Below are positions 15,796-22,631 of a stretch of 23,083 nucleotides of DNA, in pieces. A program made the position numbers and the translations under genes. This stretch comes from Lichenicola sp964245345 (GTDB lineage Bacteria > Pseudomonadota > Alphaproteobacteria > Acetobacterales > Acetobacteraceae): assembly GCA_964245345.1 (NCBI GenBank), contig CAXTMS010000029.1:1-23083 (forward strand). Direction: 5' to 3'. The notes under the pieces are model-generated. The model was not told where the DNA came from and searched no databases. It was given only the letters and a program-made list of their open reading frames with translations. Each line of letters begins with the position of its first letter. The first letter of the stretch is position 1.

Positions 15796-16586
15796 GCCGG
15801 CAGCCTGTCGATCAGCGGGCCGTCGATCAGCGGCAGCAGGCGCTCGGCCTTGGCGATGTCTTCCATGAAGTCGATCTCCGTCCAGGGCAGGCCCGTGATG
15901 TCCTCGTATCCGAACACCGGCGGGTCGGATGCATCCGCGCGTATGAGCGCGCGGATGGGCTCCTCGTACTCGAGGCTGCGGTCGAGCCGGACCATGGCGC
16001 GCGTGCGTCCGGCCAGGCTGGCGGCCATCTCGGAGGACAAGCCGAAGAAGCCGACCGACTCGCCGTGAAAGGCATGGGCGGCGTCGGGCCGCTTGGCGAA
16101 GTCGACGATGCGGCCGCCTGCATCGACGCAGATCTTGACCGGCTCGTCGCCCGGCTCCAGCGCGCGGTCGAGCAGGAGGATGGCGGGATGCGTGCCGTCC
16201 AGCAGGCGCTCGATCAGGCGCCCGTCGTAGAGCACATCGGCATCCATCAGCAGCACCGGCCCGCCCTCCAGCACGGCGCGGCCGCGATCGAGCGACACGG
16301 CGCTGCCTTCGTGCCAGTCGGGGTTGCGGATCAGCGAAACCTCCTCGCGCCGGCCGAGGCGATCGAGCTCGGCCTCGATCAGCTCCGAGCGATAGCCGAC
16401 CACCAGGCTCACCGGCCCGGCCCCGGCAGCGGACAGGCAATCCAGATGCCGTTCCAGCAGGGTGCGGCCACCGAAGGGAAGCAGGATCTTGGGGATGTCC
16501 GGAGCGGCCGGGCCCAGTCGTCGGCCGCGTCCGGCAGCCAGGATCAGGACGGCCGGATGTCCCCGGGGAGGGTCGCGGCGGGGCAT
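15792..16586 (-). CDS. Stand-alone nucleotidyltransferase (probable CMP-phosphonate-forming)
   Basis: A 264-residue sugar-nucleotide-transferase-fold protein. The canonical nucleotide-binding loop LAAGRGRRLGP is followed by the expected Pro-Lys (DIPKILLPFGG), then LMDADVLYD with the metal-binding Asp pair (about residue 118) and the C-terminal TEIDFMEDIAKAE that resembles LicC/PntC cytidylyltransferases. It probably charges a phosphonate or phosphocholine-like group with CMP (or a sugar-1-phosphate with NDP). I chose the ATG at 16586; a GTG at 16643 in the same frame adds 19 residues without family support. The ribosome site is weak at either start. It overlaps the dioxygenase start and is divergent from the PEP mutase gene across about 170 bases. 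It may serve the same phosphonate as the C-terminal domain of the PEP mutase fusion, whose own loop is degenerate. Confidence 0.87.
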   Translation of the reverse strand: MPRRDPPRGHPAVLILAAGRGRRLGPAAPDIPKILLPFGGRTLLERHLDCLSAAGAGPVSLVVGYRSELIEAELDRLGRREEVSLIRNPDWHEGSAVSLDRGRAVLEGGPVLLMDADVLYDGRLIERLLDGTHPAILLLDRALEPGDEPVKICVDAGGRIVDFAKRPDAAHAFHGESVGFFGLSSEMAASLAGRTRAMVRLDRSLEYEEPIRALIRADASDPPVFGYEDITGLPWTEIDFMEDIAKAERLLPLIDGPLIDRLPA

Positions 16587-16653
16587 CTTTTTATGTGGTC
16601 GTTCCGGGGGAATTGATGCAGGAGATAGACAGTTACATGACACTCCGATGAGG

Positions 16654-16668
16654 ATTGCGCAAATTGCA
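16654..16668. promoter_or_regulatory. Palindromic operator-like site between divergent phosphonate operons
   Basis: TTGCGCAA (16655-16662) is a perfect 8-base palindrome and overlaps a second one, GCAAATTGC (16659-16667). Both lie in the divergent intergenic region, which is less GC-rich than its surroundings. A shared regulator could bind here to control both directions. No regulator gene is adjacent. Confidence 0.3.
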
Positions 16669-16753
16669 GAGTGGAATCGAGGCGCATCAAGGGGCTATGG
16701 CTGCCGGTCCGGACCACGCGACCCCGTATCCGGTCCGGGCTCCGGGACGCCCG

Positions 16754-18475
16754 ATGTCCCGCTTCGCCAGGCTCCGCGCCCTGCTGTCCCGCCCGGAGCT
16801 TTCCTTCCTGATGGAGGCGCATAGCGGCCTGTCGGCCAAGATCGTCGAGGAGGCCGGGTTCGAGGGCATCTGGGGATCCGGGCTGTCGATGTCCGCGGCG
16901 CTTGGCCTGCGCGACAACAACGAGGCGTCCTGGACCCAGGTGCTGGAGCAGGCCGAGTACATGGCCGACGCCACCACCCTGCCGATCCTGCTGGACGGCG
17001 ACACCGGCTACGGCAACTTCAACAGCGTGCGCCGGCTGGTCGCCAAGCTGTGCCAGCGCGGCGTCGCCGGGGTGTGCATCGAGGACAAGCTGTTCCCCAA
17101 GACCAACTCGTTCATCGGCGACGCGCAGCCGCTGGCCGACGTCGACGAGTTCTGCGGCCGCATCCGCGCCGGCAAGGACAGCCAGACCGACGACGATTTC
17201 TCCATCGTCGCCCGGGTCGAGGCGTTGATCTCCGGCCATTCCATGGACGAGGCGCTGCGACGGGCGGAGGCGTATCACCGCGCCGGCGCCGATGCGATCC
17301 TGATCCATTCCAAGAAGCGCACCGCGCACGAGATCGCCGGCTTCATGGAGCGCTGGGGCGACCGCTGCCCGGTGGTGATCGTGCCGACCATGTACTACGG
17401 CACGCCCACGGACGCGTTCCGCAAGGCCGGCGTGTCCACGGTGATCTGGGCCAACCACCTGGTGCGTGCCTCCATCACCGCCATGCAGGCCACCGCCGCG
17501 CGCATCCACGCCGACCAGAACCTTTCGGACGTGGAAGGACGGGTCGCCAGCGTGAAGGACATCTTCGCGCTGATGAACAACGACGAGCTGGAGGAAGCCG
17601 GCGGGCGCTACCTGCCGGTGGCGGGCGGCGGCGGCCCGGGTGCGGTTGGAGCGACGATCGAGGCGGCGACCGGGGCGGCCGGGGACCTTCCGGCTCCGGG
17701 CGTGCCGGTGCGCGGCATCGTGCTGGCGGCCTCGCAGGGCGAGGCGCTGGGACCGCTCACCGCCGACCGCCCCAAATGCATGGTCGACGTGCGCGGCCGG
17801 CCGCTGCTGGGCCAGCTGCTCGACACCCTGCGTCAAAGCGGGGTGCGCGACGTCGCGGTGGTGCGCGGCTATGCCAAGGAAGCGATCGGGCCGGAGGTGT
17901 GGTCGCAGGAAGGGCCGGCCGGAAGCCTGACCCTGCTCGACAACGACGACTACGCCCACACCGGCGAGGTCGCGTCCCTGCTCCGCGCCGCGGACCGGCT
18001 CCACGGCGAAACCGTGCTGGTCTACGGCGACGTGCTGTTCCGCCGCTACATCCTGGACGCGCTGATGGGGGTGGACGCCGACATCGTCATCGCCGTGGAC
18101 GCGCTGCACCAGCGCGCGGAAGGCGAGCCCGGCACGCACAGCCCGTATCCGGGCGACCTGGTGCTGGCGGACAAGCCGTTCTCCGCCAGCTACCTCGACG
18201 ACCAGCCCGCGATCCTGCGCGCCATCGGCGGGGTGGGCCCGGTCGACAGCATGGGGGAGTGGATCGGGCTGATGCGGCTGAGCGCCCGAGGCGCCGGCCT
18301 GCTGCGCGACGAGCTGGCGGCGATGCAGGCCGACGGAAGCGCCGCCCGCTCCGACATCCCGACCCTGCTGAAGCGGCTGGCGGCCAGGACCCCGGTCGCG
18401 GTGCACTACATTACCGGGCACTGGCTCGACGTCGACACCATGACCGACCTCGCCGACGCCAGGAACTTCTCCTGA
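16754..18475 (+). CDS. pepM: Phosphoenolpyruvate mutase fused to a nucleotidyltransferase domain
   Basis: A 573-residue two-domain enzyme. Residues 1-295 are PEP mutase, which rearranges phosphoenolpyruvate to phosphonopyruvate and makes the C-P bond. The diagnostic EDKLFPKTNSF motif is intact (Glu110, Lys116, Asn118, Ser119), as are Asp54, Asp81/Asp83 in LLDGDTGYGN, Arg154 and His185. All match the known catalytic set with a constant offset, so it is PEP mutase and not a lyase homologue. A Gly/Ala-rich linker (about 298-315) leads to a nucleotidyltransferase domain (about 317-573) like those that make CMP-aminoethylphosphonate, ending in HWLDVDTMTDLADA. Its loop reads AASQGEALGPLTADRPK, lacking the usual GxGxR. 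I chose ATG 16754 because MSRFARLRALL is the family start; in-frame ATG 16697 and TTG 16655 are alternatives. It is divergent from the dioxygenase operon. Confidence 0.95.
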   Translation: MSRFARLRALLSRPELSFLMEAHSGLSAKIVEEAGFEGIWGSGLSMSAALGLRDNNEASWTQVLEQAEYMADATTLPILLDGDTGYGNFNSVRRLVAKLCQRGVAGVCIEDKLFPKTNSFIGDAQPLADVDEFCGRIRAGKDSQTDDDFSIVARVEALISGHSMDEALRRAEAYHRAGADAILIHSKKRTAHEIAGFMERWGDRCPVVIVPTMYYGTPTDAFRKAGVSTVIWANHLVRASITAMQATAARIHADQNLSDVEGRVASVKDIFALMNNDELEEAGGRYLPVAGGGGPGAVGATIEAATGAAGDLPAPGVPVRGIVLAASQGEALGPLTADRPKCMVDVRGRPLLGQLLDTLRQSGVRDVAVVRGYAKEAIGPEVWSQEGPAGSLTLLDNDDYAHTGEVASLLRAADRLHGETVLVYGDVLFRRYILDALMGVDADIVIAVDALHQRAEGEPGTHSPYPGDLVLADKPFSASYLDDQPAILRAIGGVGPVDSMGEWIGLMRLSARGAGLLRDELAAMQADGSAARSDIPTLLKRLAARTPVAVHYITGHWLDVDTMTDLADARNFS

Positions 18476-18520
18476 GCGCCGCCCGCTGAGGCAGGCAGCA
18501 ACCGCGGAACCGGAGGAACC

Positions 18521-18850
18521 ATGCGACCCCTGTTCCTGTGCTGCCTGCTCGGGCTGGCGTCCTGCGGGGCGACGACGGCCCGACCGGCCGGCGAAAGCGA
18601 CGCCGGCTGCATCCACCGGCTCTACGACTACCCGGCCCGGTCGGAGCCGTTCCAGACGGCGGCCAGCACCTGCGCTCCTGGCCGCACCGTCGACCTGACC
18701 GGCGACCACTACTACCAGCTGCTCGCCACCAGCCTGAACGTGCCCTTTGTCAGCCGCGACCCAAAGCGCAGCGACACCATCGTGCTGACAGGCAGCCGTA
18801 TCCCGCAGCCCACCAACCAGGTGCCGCCGCCGGAGCTGTCCCTGCATTGA
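18521..18850 (+). CDS. Small lipoprotein of unknown function inside the phosphonate operon
   Basis: A 109-residue protein I do not recognise. It starts with a short signal sequence ending in a lipobox (LGLASC, Cys about 15), predicting a membrane-anchored lipoprotein. The rest is hydrophilic with two further cysteines (CIHRLYDYP and STCAPG) that could form a disulfide in the periplasm, a DLTGDHYYQLL stretch and a Pro-rich C-terminus (RIPQPTNQVPPPELSLH). GGAGG at 18512-18516 precedes the ATG closely. It sits 45 bases after the PEP mutase gene and 66 bases before the phosphonopyruvate decarboxylase gene on the same strand, so it is probably co-transcribed. Whether it helps place a phosphonate-bearing molecule in the envelope or is merely a passenger cannot be seen. 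Confidence 0.72.
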   Translation: MRPLFLCCLLGLASCGATTARPAGESDAGCIHRLYDYPARSEPFQTAASTCAPGRTVDLTGDHYYQLLATSLNVPFVSRDPKRSDTIVLTGSRIPQPTNQVPPPELSLH

Positions 18851-18916
18851 GCGGGCGCAGCCGGCACGGGGCCGGCCTGGTTTCCACGAGGCGGCATCCG
18901 GTCTAATCGGTCGGGC

Positions 18917-20071
18917 ATGATCCAGGCGCAGCACTTCCTCGACCAGGCCGCCGCGTGCGGGCTCGACTTCTACAGCGGCGTGCCGTGCTCGTTCCTCACC
19001 CCCATGATCAACCGGGTGATCGGGGCGGGCGCCGCAGGCGGCGGCCTCGACTATGTCGGGGCGTCGAGCGAGGGCGAGGCGGTGGCGATCGCGTCCGGCG
19101 CCTGGCTCGGCGGCCGCGGCGGCGTGGTGATCTGCCAGAACTCCGGGCTCGGCAACTGCGTCAACCCGCTGACCTCGCTGAACGCGCCGTTCCGGATCCC
19201 GCTGCTGCTGATCACCACCTGGCGCGGCCAGCCGGGGCTGAAGGACGAGCCGCAGCACGCGCTGATGGGGCAGATCACCCAGGCCATGCTCGACCTGTGC
19301 GCGGTGACCAACCGGCCGTTCCCGCGCACGGAGGCCGAGATCGGCCCGGCGCTGCAGGCGGCCTCCGACCGCTTCGCCCGCGACGGGCTGCCGTTCGGGC
19401 TGGTGATGGAGCAGGACAGCGTGTCGGGGGAGGCGCTGTCGGAACCTGAGCGGCGCCCGCTGCCGCCCGGACGCTGGACCGACCTGCGCCGTCACGACGA
19501 GCGGCCAGCCCGCGCGATGCTGCTGCAAAGCCTGCTTGCCGTGCTTCCGCCCGACGCGGCGGTGATCGCCACCACCGGCAAGTGCGGGCGGGAACTGTTC
19601 ACCCTGTCGGACCGCGAACAGCACCTGTACATGGTCGGCGCCATGGGGGCCGCCTCCGGCCTCGGCCTCGGGGTGGCGCTGACGGTGCCGGACCGGCCGG
19701 TGGTGGTGGTGGACGGGGACGGCGCCGCCCTGATGAAGCTGGGCACCCTGGCCACGATCGGAGCCAGGCAGCCCCGGCGCCTGCTCCACGTCCTGCTGGA
19801 CAACGGGGTGCACGACTCCACCGGCGGGCAGGGCACCGTGTCCGCCTCGGTGGACTTCGCGGCGGTGGCGCTCGCCTGCGGCTACCGCGCCGCCTGGTCG
19901 GTGGACGACAGGGACGGCTTCGAACGGGCGGTGGCAGCAGGCCTGGACGGGAACGGGCCGGTGCTGGTGCACGCGCGGATGGCGCCGGGATCCATGCCGG
20001 TGCTGGGACGGCCCACGGTTCCGCCCCACGCGGTGGCGCAACGGTTCCGCGCCTTCCTGTCCGCGTCCTGA
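18917..20071 (+). CDS. ppd: Phosphonopyruvate decarboxylase
   Basis: A 384-residue thiamine-diphosphate enzyme that converts phosphonopyruvate to phosphonoacetaldehyde and CO2, the irreversible step that pulls the unfavourable PEP mutase reaction forward. The N-terminus has DFYSGVPCSFLTPMIN and the catalytic Glu in SSEGEAVAIASG (Glu52). NSGLGNCVNPLTSL and ITTWRGQPGLKDEPQH are hallmark Ppd segments. The C-terminal half has TTGKCGRELFTL and the TPP/Mg signature VDGDGAALMKLGTLATIG leading to LLDNGVHDSTGGQ (about 263-302). Length is normal. It lies third in the rightward operon after pepM and the lipoprotein gene, and is followed by strong hairpins. No 2-aminoethylphosphonate aminotransferase or phosphonoacetaldehyde reductase follows, so the aldehyde must be processed by enzymes encoded elsewhere. 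Confidence 0.94.
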   Translation: MIQAQHFLDQAAACGLDFYSGVPCSFLTPMINRVIGAGAAGGGLDYVGASSEGEAVAIASGAWLGGRGGVVICQNSGLGNCVNPLTSLNAPFRIPLLLITTWRGQPGLKDEPQHALMGQITQAMLDLCAVTNRPFPRTEAEIGPALQAASDRFARDGLPFGLVMEQDSVSGEALSEPERRPLPPGRWTDLRRHDERPARAMLLQSLLAVLPPDAAVIATTGKCGRELFTLSDREQHLYMVGAMGAASGLGLGVALTVPDRPVVVVDGDGAALMKLGTLATIGARQPRRLLHVLLDNGVHDSTGGQGTVSASVDFAAVALACGYRAAWSVDDRDGFERAVAAGLDGNGPVLVHARMAPGSMPVLGRPTVPPHAVAQRFRAFLSAS

Positions 20072-20080
20072 AACGACGAA

Positions 20081-20109
20081 CGGGACGCCCCGTCAACCGG
20101 GACGTCCCG
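20081..20109 (+). terminator. Hairpin after ppd
   Basis: CGGGACG (20081-20087) pairs with CGTCCCG (20103-20109) around a 15-base loop, starting 10 bases after the ppd stop. It is followed by GTAGTCTTGGGG, so the U-tract is weak. Probably the first part of a terminator between convergent genes. Confidence 0.5.
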
Positions 20110-20122
20110 CGTAGTCTTGGGG

Positions 20123-20155
20123 CCCGGGACCGATCGCCGCGGCGATCGGCCCGGG
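20123..20155. terminator. Long perfect palindrome between convergent genes
   Basis: A 20-base perfect palindrome (20130-20149, CCGATCGCCG and its complement) is extended on both sides by CCCGGG, with a single bulged A at 20129. This makes a 16-bp stem with almost no loop. It lies between the convergent ends of ppd and the YflT-like gene. It has no T-run on either strand, so it may stop transcription in both directions or protect the 3' ends. Confidence 0.5.
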
Positions 20156-20162
20156 ATCAGGA

Positions 20163-20831
20163 TCACGGAACCTCGGCGCGCGGCGGCAGGCCGGTGCTGG
20201 TGGTGCCGAGGCCGGTCGTGGTGGTGCCGGTGCCGGTCGCGGTCCAGGGCTCCGCCGTCTCGTCGTGGCGGGTCCAGCCGCTGCTCTGGTACTCGGTGCG
20301 GCGGGTGGTGGTGTTGATCGCGGTCTGGCCGTCCATGATCGACTCGACCGTGGGCGCCTGCGACTCGTCAGCACGCACGGTGACCAGGTTGCCGCCGCGA
20401 CGCACGGTCTCGGCATACACGTGGGCGTCCTCGTCCGGCACGCCGGCACCGGTCAACGCGCCGACCAGGCCGCCGGCGCCGCCGCCGACCGCGGCGCCGA
20501 CGCCGGCACCGGTCAGGGTGGCGATCAGCCAGCCGGCCGCCACCACGGGACCGACTCCCGGGATCGCCAGCGAGCCGATGCCGGCGAGCAGCCCGGCGCC
20601 GCCGCCGAGCACGGTGCCGATGGTGGCGCCGGTGCCCGCACCCTTCTCGGTTTCCTCGTCGCGCGGAAGGTCGGTCCCGGTTCCGGTGGCGCCGACCGGC
20701 CCGGTCTGGGCGCCGTCGCGTCCGACAAGGCTGATGTCGCTGTGCGGGATGCCCGCACCTTCGAGCGCCTGGACGACGGTGGTCGCCGCGGCGTAACTGT
20801 CATAGGCGCGGGTTATGGTGCGCTGTGCCAT
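20163..20831 (-). CDS. YflT-like general stress protein with glycine-zipper membrane segment
   Basis: A 222-residue protein resembling the general-stress YflT domain family (also related to DUF1269-type proteins). Residues 1-38 (RTITRAYDSYAAATTVVQALEGAGIPHSDISLVGRD) form the first half of the domain. Residues about 65-132 are a Gly/Ala-rich stretch with repeated GxxxG spacing that could span the membrane as glycine zippers, followed by the second half (DEDAHVYAETVRRGGNLVTVRAD). The C-terminal 50 residues are low-complexity Thr/Gly repeats (TGTGTTTTGLGTTSTG), probably disordered. The role is unknown; relatives are induced by stress. GAGGAA about 8 bases before the ATG supports the start. The upstream secreted-protein gene ends 49 bases away in the same direction, suggesting a stress or envelope operon. 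Confidence 0.75.
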   Translation of the reverse strand: MAQRTITRAYDSYAAATTVVQALEGAGIPHSDISLVGRDGAQTGPVGATGTGTDLPRDEETEKGAGTGATIGTVLGGGAGLLAGIGSLAIPGVGPVVAAGWLIATLTGAGVGAAVGGGAGGLVGALTGAGVPDEDAHVYAETVRRGGNLVTVRADESQAPTVESIMDGQTAINTTTRRTEYQSSGWTRHDETAEPWTATGTGTTTTGLGTTSTGLPPRAEVP

Positions 20832-20880
20832 GATCTGCTTCCTCGGGTTCTTGTGCGTTCAGTTGTGGATGCGACCCGGC

Positions 20881-21333
20881 CTACTCGGTGCCGACGCTGC
20901 CCTTGTAGTCTTCCCACACCTTGACCGACGAGCCGTTCTGCATCGCCATGCCGTGCCACACGCCCTGGTCGTCCTTTGTCAGGTCCTTCACCTGGGTGAA
21001 GCCGTGCTTCATGATCCGGTGACGCGCCTGGCGCATGGTGAAGCTGTTGGAGCCGTGCGCCGGGGTGGCGGTGTCGGCCGAGGTGGTGGCGACGGCCTGG
21101 TTGTGGTCCGGCGCGCTCATCGAGTTCTGGCCCGAGGCCGCGTTGCCCATCGAGTTCTGGCCGGTCGCCGGGGCGCCCATGGTGTTCTGGGCCGGAGCCG
21201 GCGCGCTCATGCTGTTCTGTCCGGGGGCCATGGTCGAGCCCTGGGTCTGTGTCTGGGGCTGCGTCTGGGCCTGGGCGACGCCGGCCATGGCCGTGACGGC
21301 GATCGCGGCGGCAAACAATGTGACGGACTTCAT
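20881..21333 (-). CDS. Secreted PepSY-like protein with four exact-period repeats
   Basis: A 150-residue exported protein. The signal peptide (MKSVTLFAAAIAVTAMAGVAQAQ) has an AQA cleavage site near residue 22. A Gln/Thr stretch follows, then four consecutive 10-residue units starting QN at residues 39, 49, 59 and 69 (QNSMSAPAPA, QNTMGAPATG, QNSMGNAASG, QNSMSAPDHN). The C-terminal 50 residues (QARHRIMKHGFTQVKDLTKD, then GVWHGMAMQNGSSVKVWEDYKG) look like a PepSY-type fold, with the usual pattern of a helix, a Gly-x-Trp turn and an nG-v-v strand. The mature protein is periplasmic or secreted. The GAGGA ribosome site 8 bases before ATG 21333 supports the start. Its function is unknown; PepSY domains often inhibit proteases or bind other envelope proteins. 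Confidence 0.7.
   Translation of the reverse strand: MKSVTLFAAAIAVTAMAGVAQAQTQPQTQTQGSTMAPGQNSMSAPAPAQNTMGAPATGQNSMGNAASGQNSMSAPDHNQAVATTSADTATPAHGSNSFTMRQARHRIMKHGFTQVKDLTKDDQGVWHGMAMQNGSSVKVWEDYKGSVGTE
21100..21219 (-). repeat. Four 30-base coding tandem repeats
   Basis: Four adjacent 30-base units (21219-21190, 21189-21160, 21159-21130, 21129-21100) encode the QN-S/T-M repeats of the secreted PepSY-like protein. The phase is exact at 30 bases, with third-base and conservative differences between units. Such repeats can change copy number by slippage. Confidence 0.8.
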
Positions 21334-21506
21334 CGAGCGTTCCTCGTTTATTGATCTGCAGGGCGCAGTACCAACCGAACGGCGCATCGGGGGGCTCGGT
21401 TCCGGAACGGACATGCAGCCCCCATCTACGTCCGGCACACCCCTCGTGCGGAACCCCTTCGGGAGCGGCCAGGCGGGCTGCGTCGTTTGGTTGCCGCACC
21501 GGCCGC

Positions 21507-21512
21507 AGGAGG
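21507..21512 (+). promoter_or_regulatory. Shine-Dalgarno deciding the SPL-like start
   Basis: A perfect AGGAGG ends 6 bases before the ATC codon at 21519. No ATG, GTG or TTG lies in frame between 21486 and 21660, so the site has no ordinary start codon to serve. Confidence 0.6.
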
Positions 21513-21518
21513 CACACG

Positions 21519-22631
21519 ATCGATACCCTCGCCATTCCCGCACTGCCCGCGGACGACGCGGCCGCCCCGCTCCCACGGCCGTCGCGGCAGGACCGGCCCT
21601 GGATCCCCCAAACCGTTCTGGTCACGCCGGCGGCGCTCGGCTTCGCGCACGGTGCCGCGATGGTGGAGCGGGCGGAACAAGCGGGCGCGCGGATCGTGCG
21701 CCTCGCGTCCGACCGCCTGTCCGGCCTGCCGGACCGCTATCGCGACGCCAAGACCACCCTGGCGGTGGTGGTCGCCCCGCCCAGCCGCAGGAAGCCGCAG
21801 CCGATCCCGCCCAGCGCCGACTGGCGTTTCGACCTCGCCGAAGGCTGCCCTGCACACTGCCAGTACTGCTACCTGGCCGGCTCCCTGGCGGGGCCGCCGA
21901 TCATACGCGCCTATGCCAACCTCGAGCAGATCCTGGCCGAACTGCCGCCGCTGCTGGGGCAGGGCACCATCACCTCGCGCTCGGAGGACCGCCGCCGGGA
22001 GGGCACCACCTTTGAGTGCTCCTGCTACACCGACCCGTTGGCGATCGAGCCGGTCACCGGCAGCCTGTCGGCGGCGATCCGTCGGTTCGGCGCCTGGGAC
22101 GCCGACGTGCAGCTGCGCTTCACCACCAAGTTCGGCAACGTCGACACCCTGCTGGACCTGCCGCACCGCGGCCGCACCCGCATCCGCTTTTCCCTCAACG
22201 CCCGCTCCGCGGAACGCCTCGAGGGCGGCGCGCCGCGCATGAACCGCAGGCTGGCCGCGCTTCGCGCGGTGGCGCGGGCAGGCTACCCGGTCGGGATCAC
22301 CGTGGCGCCGATCCTGCCGCTGCCGGACTGGCAGGCGGAATACGACCGGCTGCTGGCCGACGTGGCGGACGCCCTGGACGGGGTGCCAACGGTGGACCTC
22401 ACCGCCGAGCTGATCACCCACCGCTTCACCGACAAGTCCAAGACGGTGCTGACCGGCTGGTATCCCGGCAGCCCGCTGCCGATGGACGAGGCGGAGCGCA
22501 CCCGCAAGCTGACCAAGTTCGGCACCGGCAAGTGGGTGTTGCCGCGCGACGAGATGGCCGCCCTGCGCGGGTTCATGACCGACGCGCTCCTGCGCCACCT
22601 GCCGATGGCCCGCCTGCTTTACTGGACGTGA
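21519..22631 (+). CDS. Spore photoproduct lyase-like radical SAM protein
   Basis: A protein of about 370 residues in the SPL (SplB-like) radical SAM family, which in spore-formers reverses the UV thymine dimer of spores. The Fe-S cluster motif is CPAHCQYC (Cys110, Cys114, Cys117). Cys169 in FECSCYTDP occupies the place of the hydrogen-donating Cys of true SPL, with another Cys two residues before. The C-terminal part (ITVAPILPLPDW, AELITHRFTDKSK, VLTGWYPGSPLPMDE and KFGTGKWVLPRD) is well conserved. The start is unclear. A perfect AGGAGG precedes ATC at 21519, and conserved sequence (WIPQTVLVTPAALGF) begins before the first ordinary ATG at 21660, so translation must start at a rare codon, or a base is wrong, or it starts at the distant TTG 21351 (168 bases further out). 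It overlaps the next gene by four bases (GTGA). Confidence 0.88.
   Translation: MDTLAIPALPADDAAAPLPRPSRQDRPWIPQTVLVTPAALGFAHGAAMVERAEQAGARIVRLASDRLSGLPDRYRDAKTTLAVVVAPPSRRKPQPIPPSADWRFDLAEGCPAHCQYCYLAGSLAGPPIIRAYANLEQILAELPPLLGQGTITSRSEDRRREGTTFECSCYTDPLAIEPVTGSLSAAIRRFGAWDADVQLRFTTKFGNVDTLLDLPHRGRTRIRFSLNARSAERLEGGAPRMNRRLAALRAVARAGYPVGITVAPILPLPDWQAEYDRLLADVADALDGVPTVDLTAELITHRFTDKSKTVLTGWYPGSPLPMDEAERTRKLTKFGTGKWVLPRDEMAALRGFMTDALLRHLPMARLLYWT

Noticed and set aside
16655..16753. TTG 16655 or ATG 16697 as the start of pepM
   Set aside because: The added residues are not family-like and lie in a palindromic promoter region; MSRFARLRALL at 16754 aligns with the usual start. Not fully excluded.
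16544..20041. A 1165-codon open frame on the minus strand across pepM and ppd
   Set aside because: It is antisense to two certain genes, has low-complexity Arg/His/Gln/Ala composition and no recognisable domain; such frames are expected where third codon positions are nearly all G or C.
21351..21518. TTG at 21351 as start of the SPL-like gene
   Set aside because: The extra 56 residues are unlike any family member and lie in the promoter region of the divergent gene; the AGGAGG at 21507 points to a later start. Kept only as an alternative.
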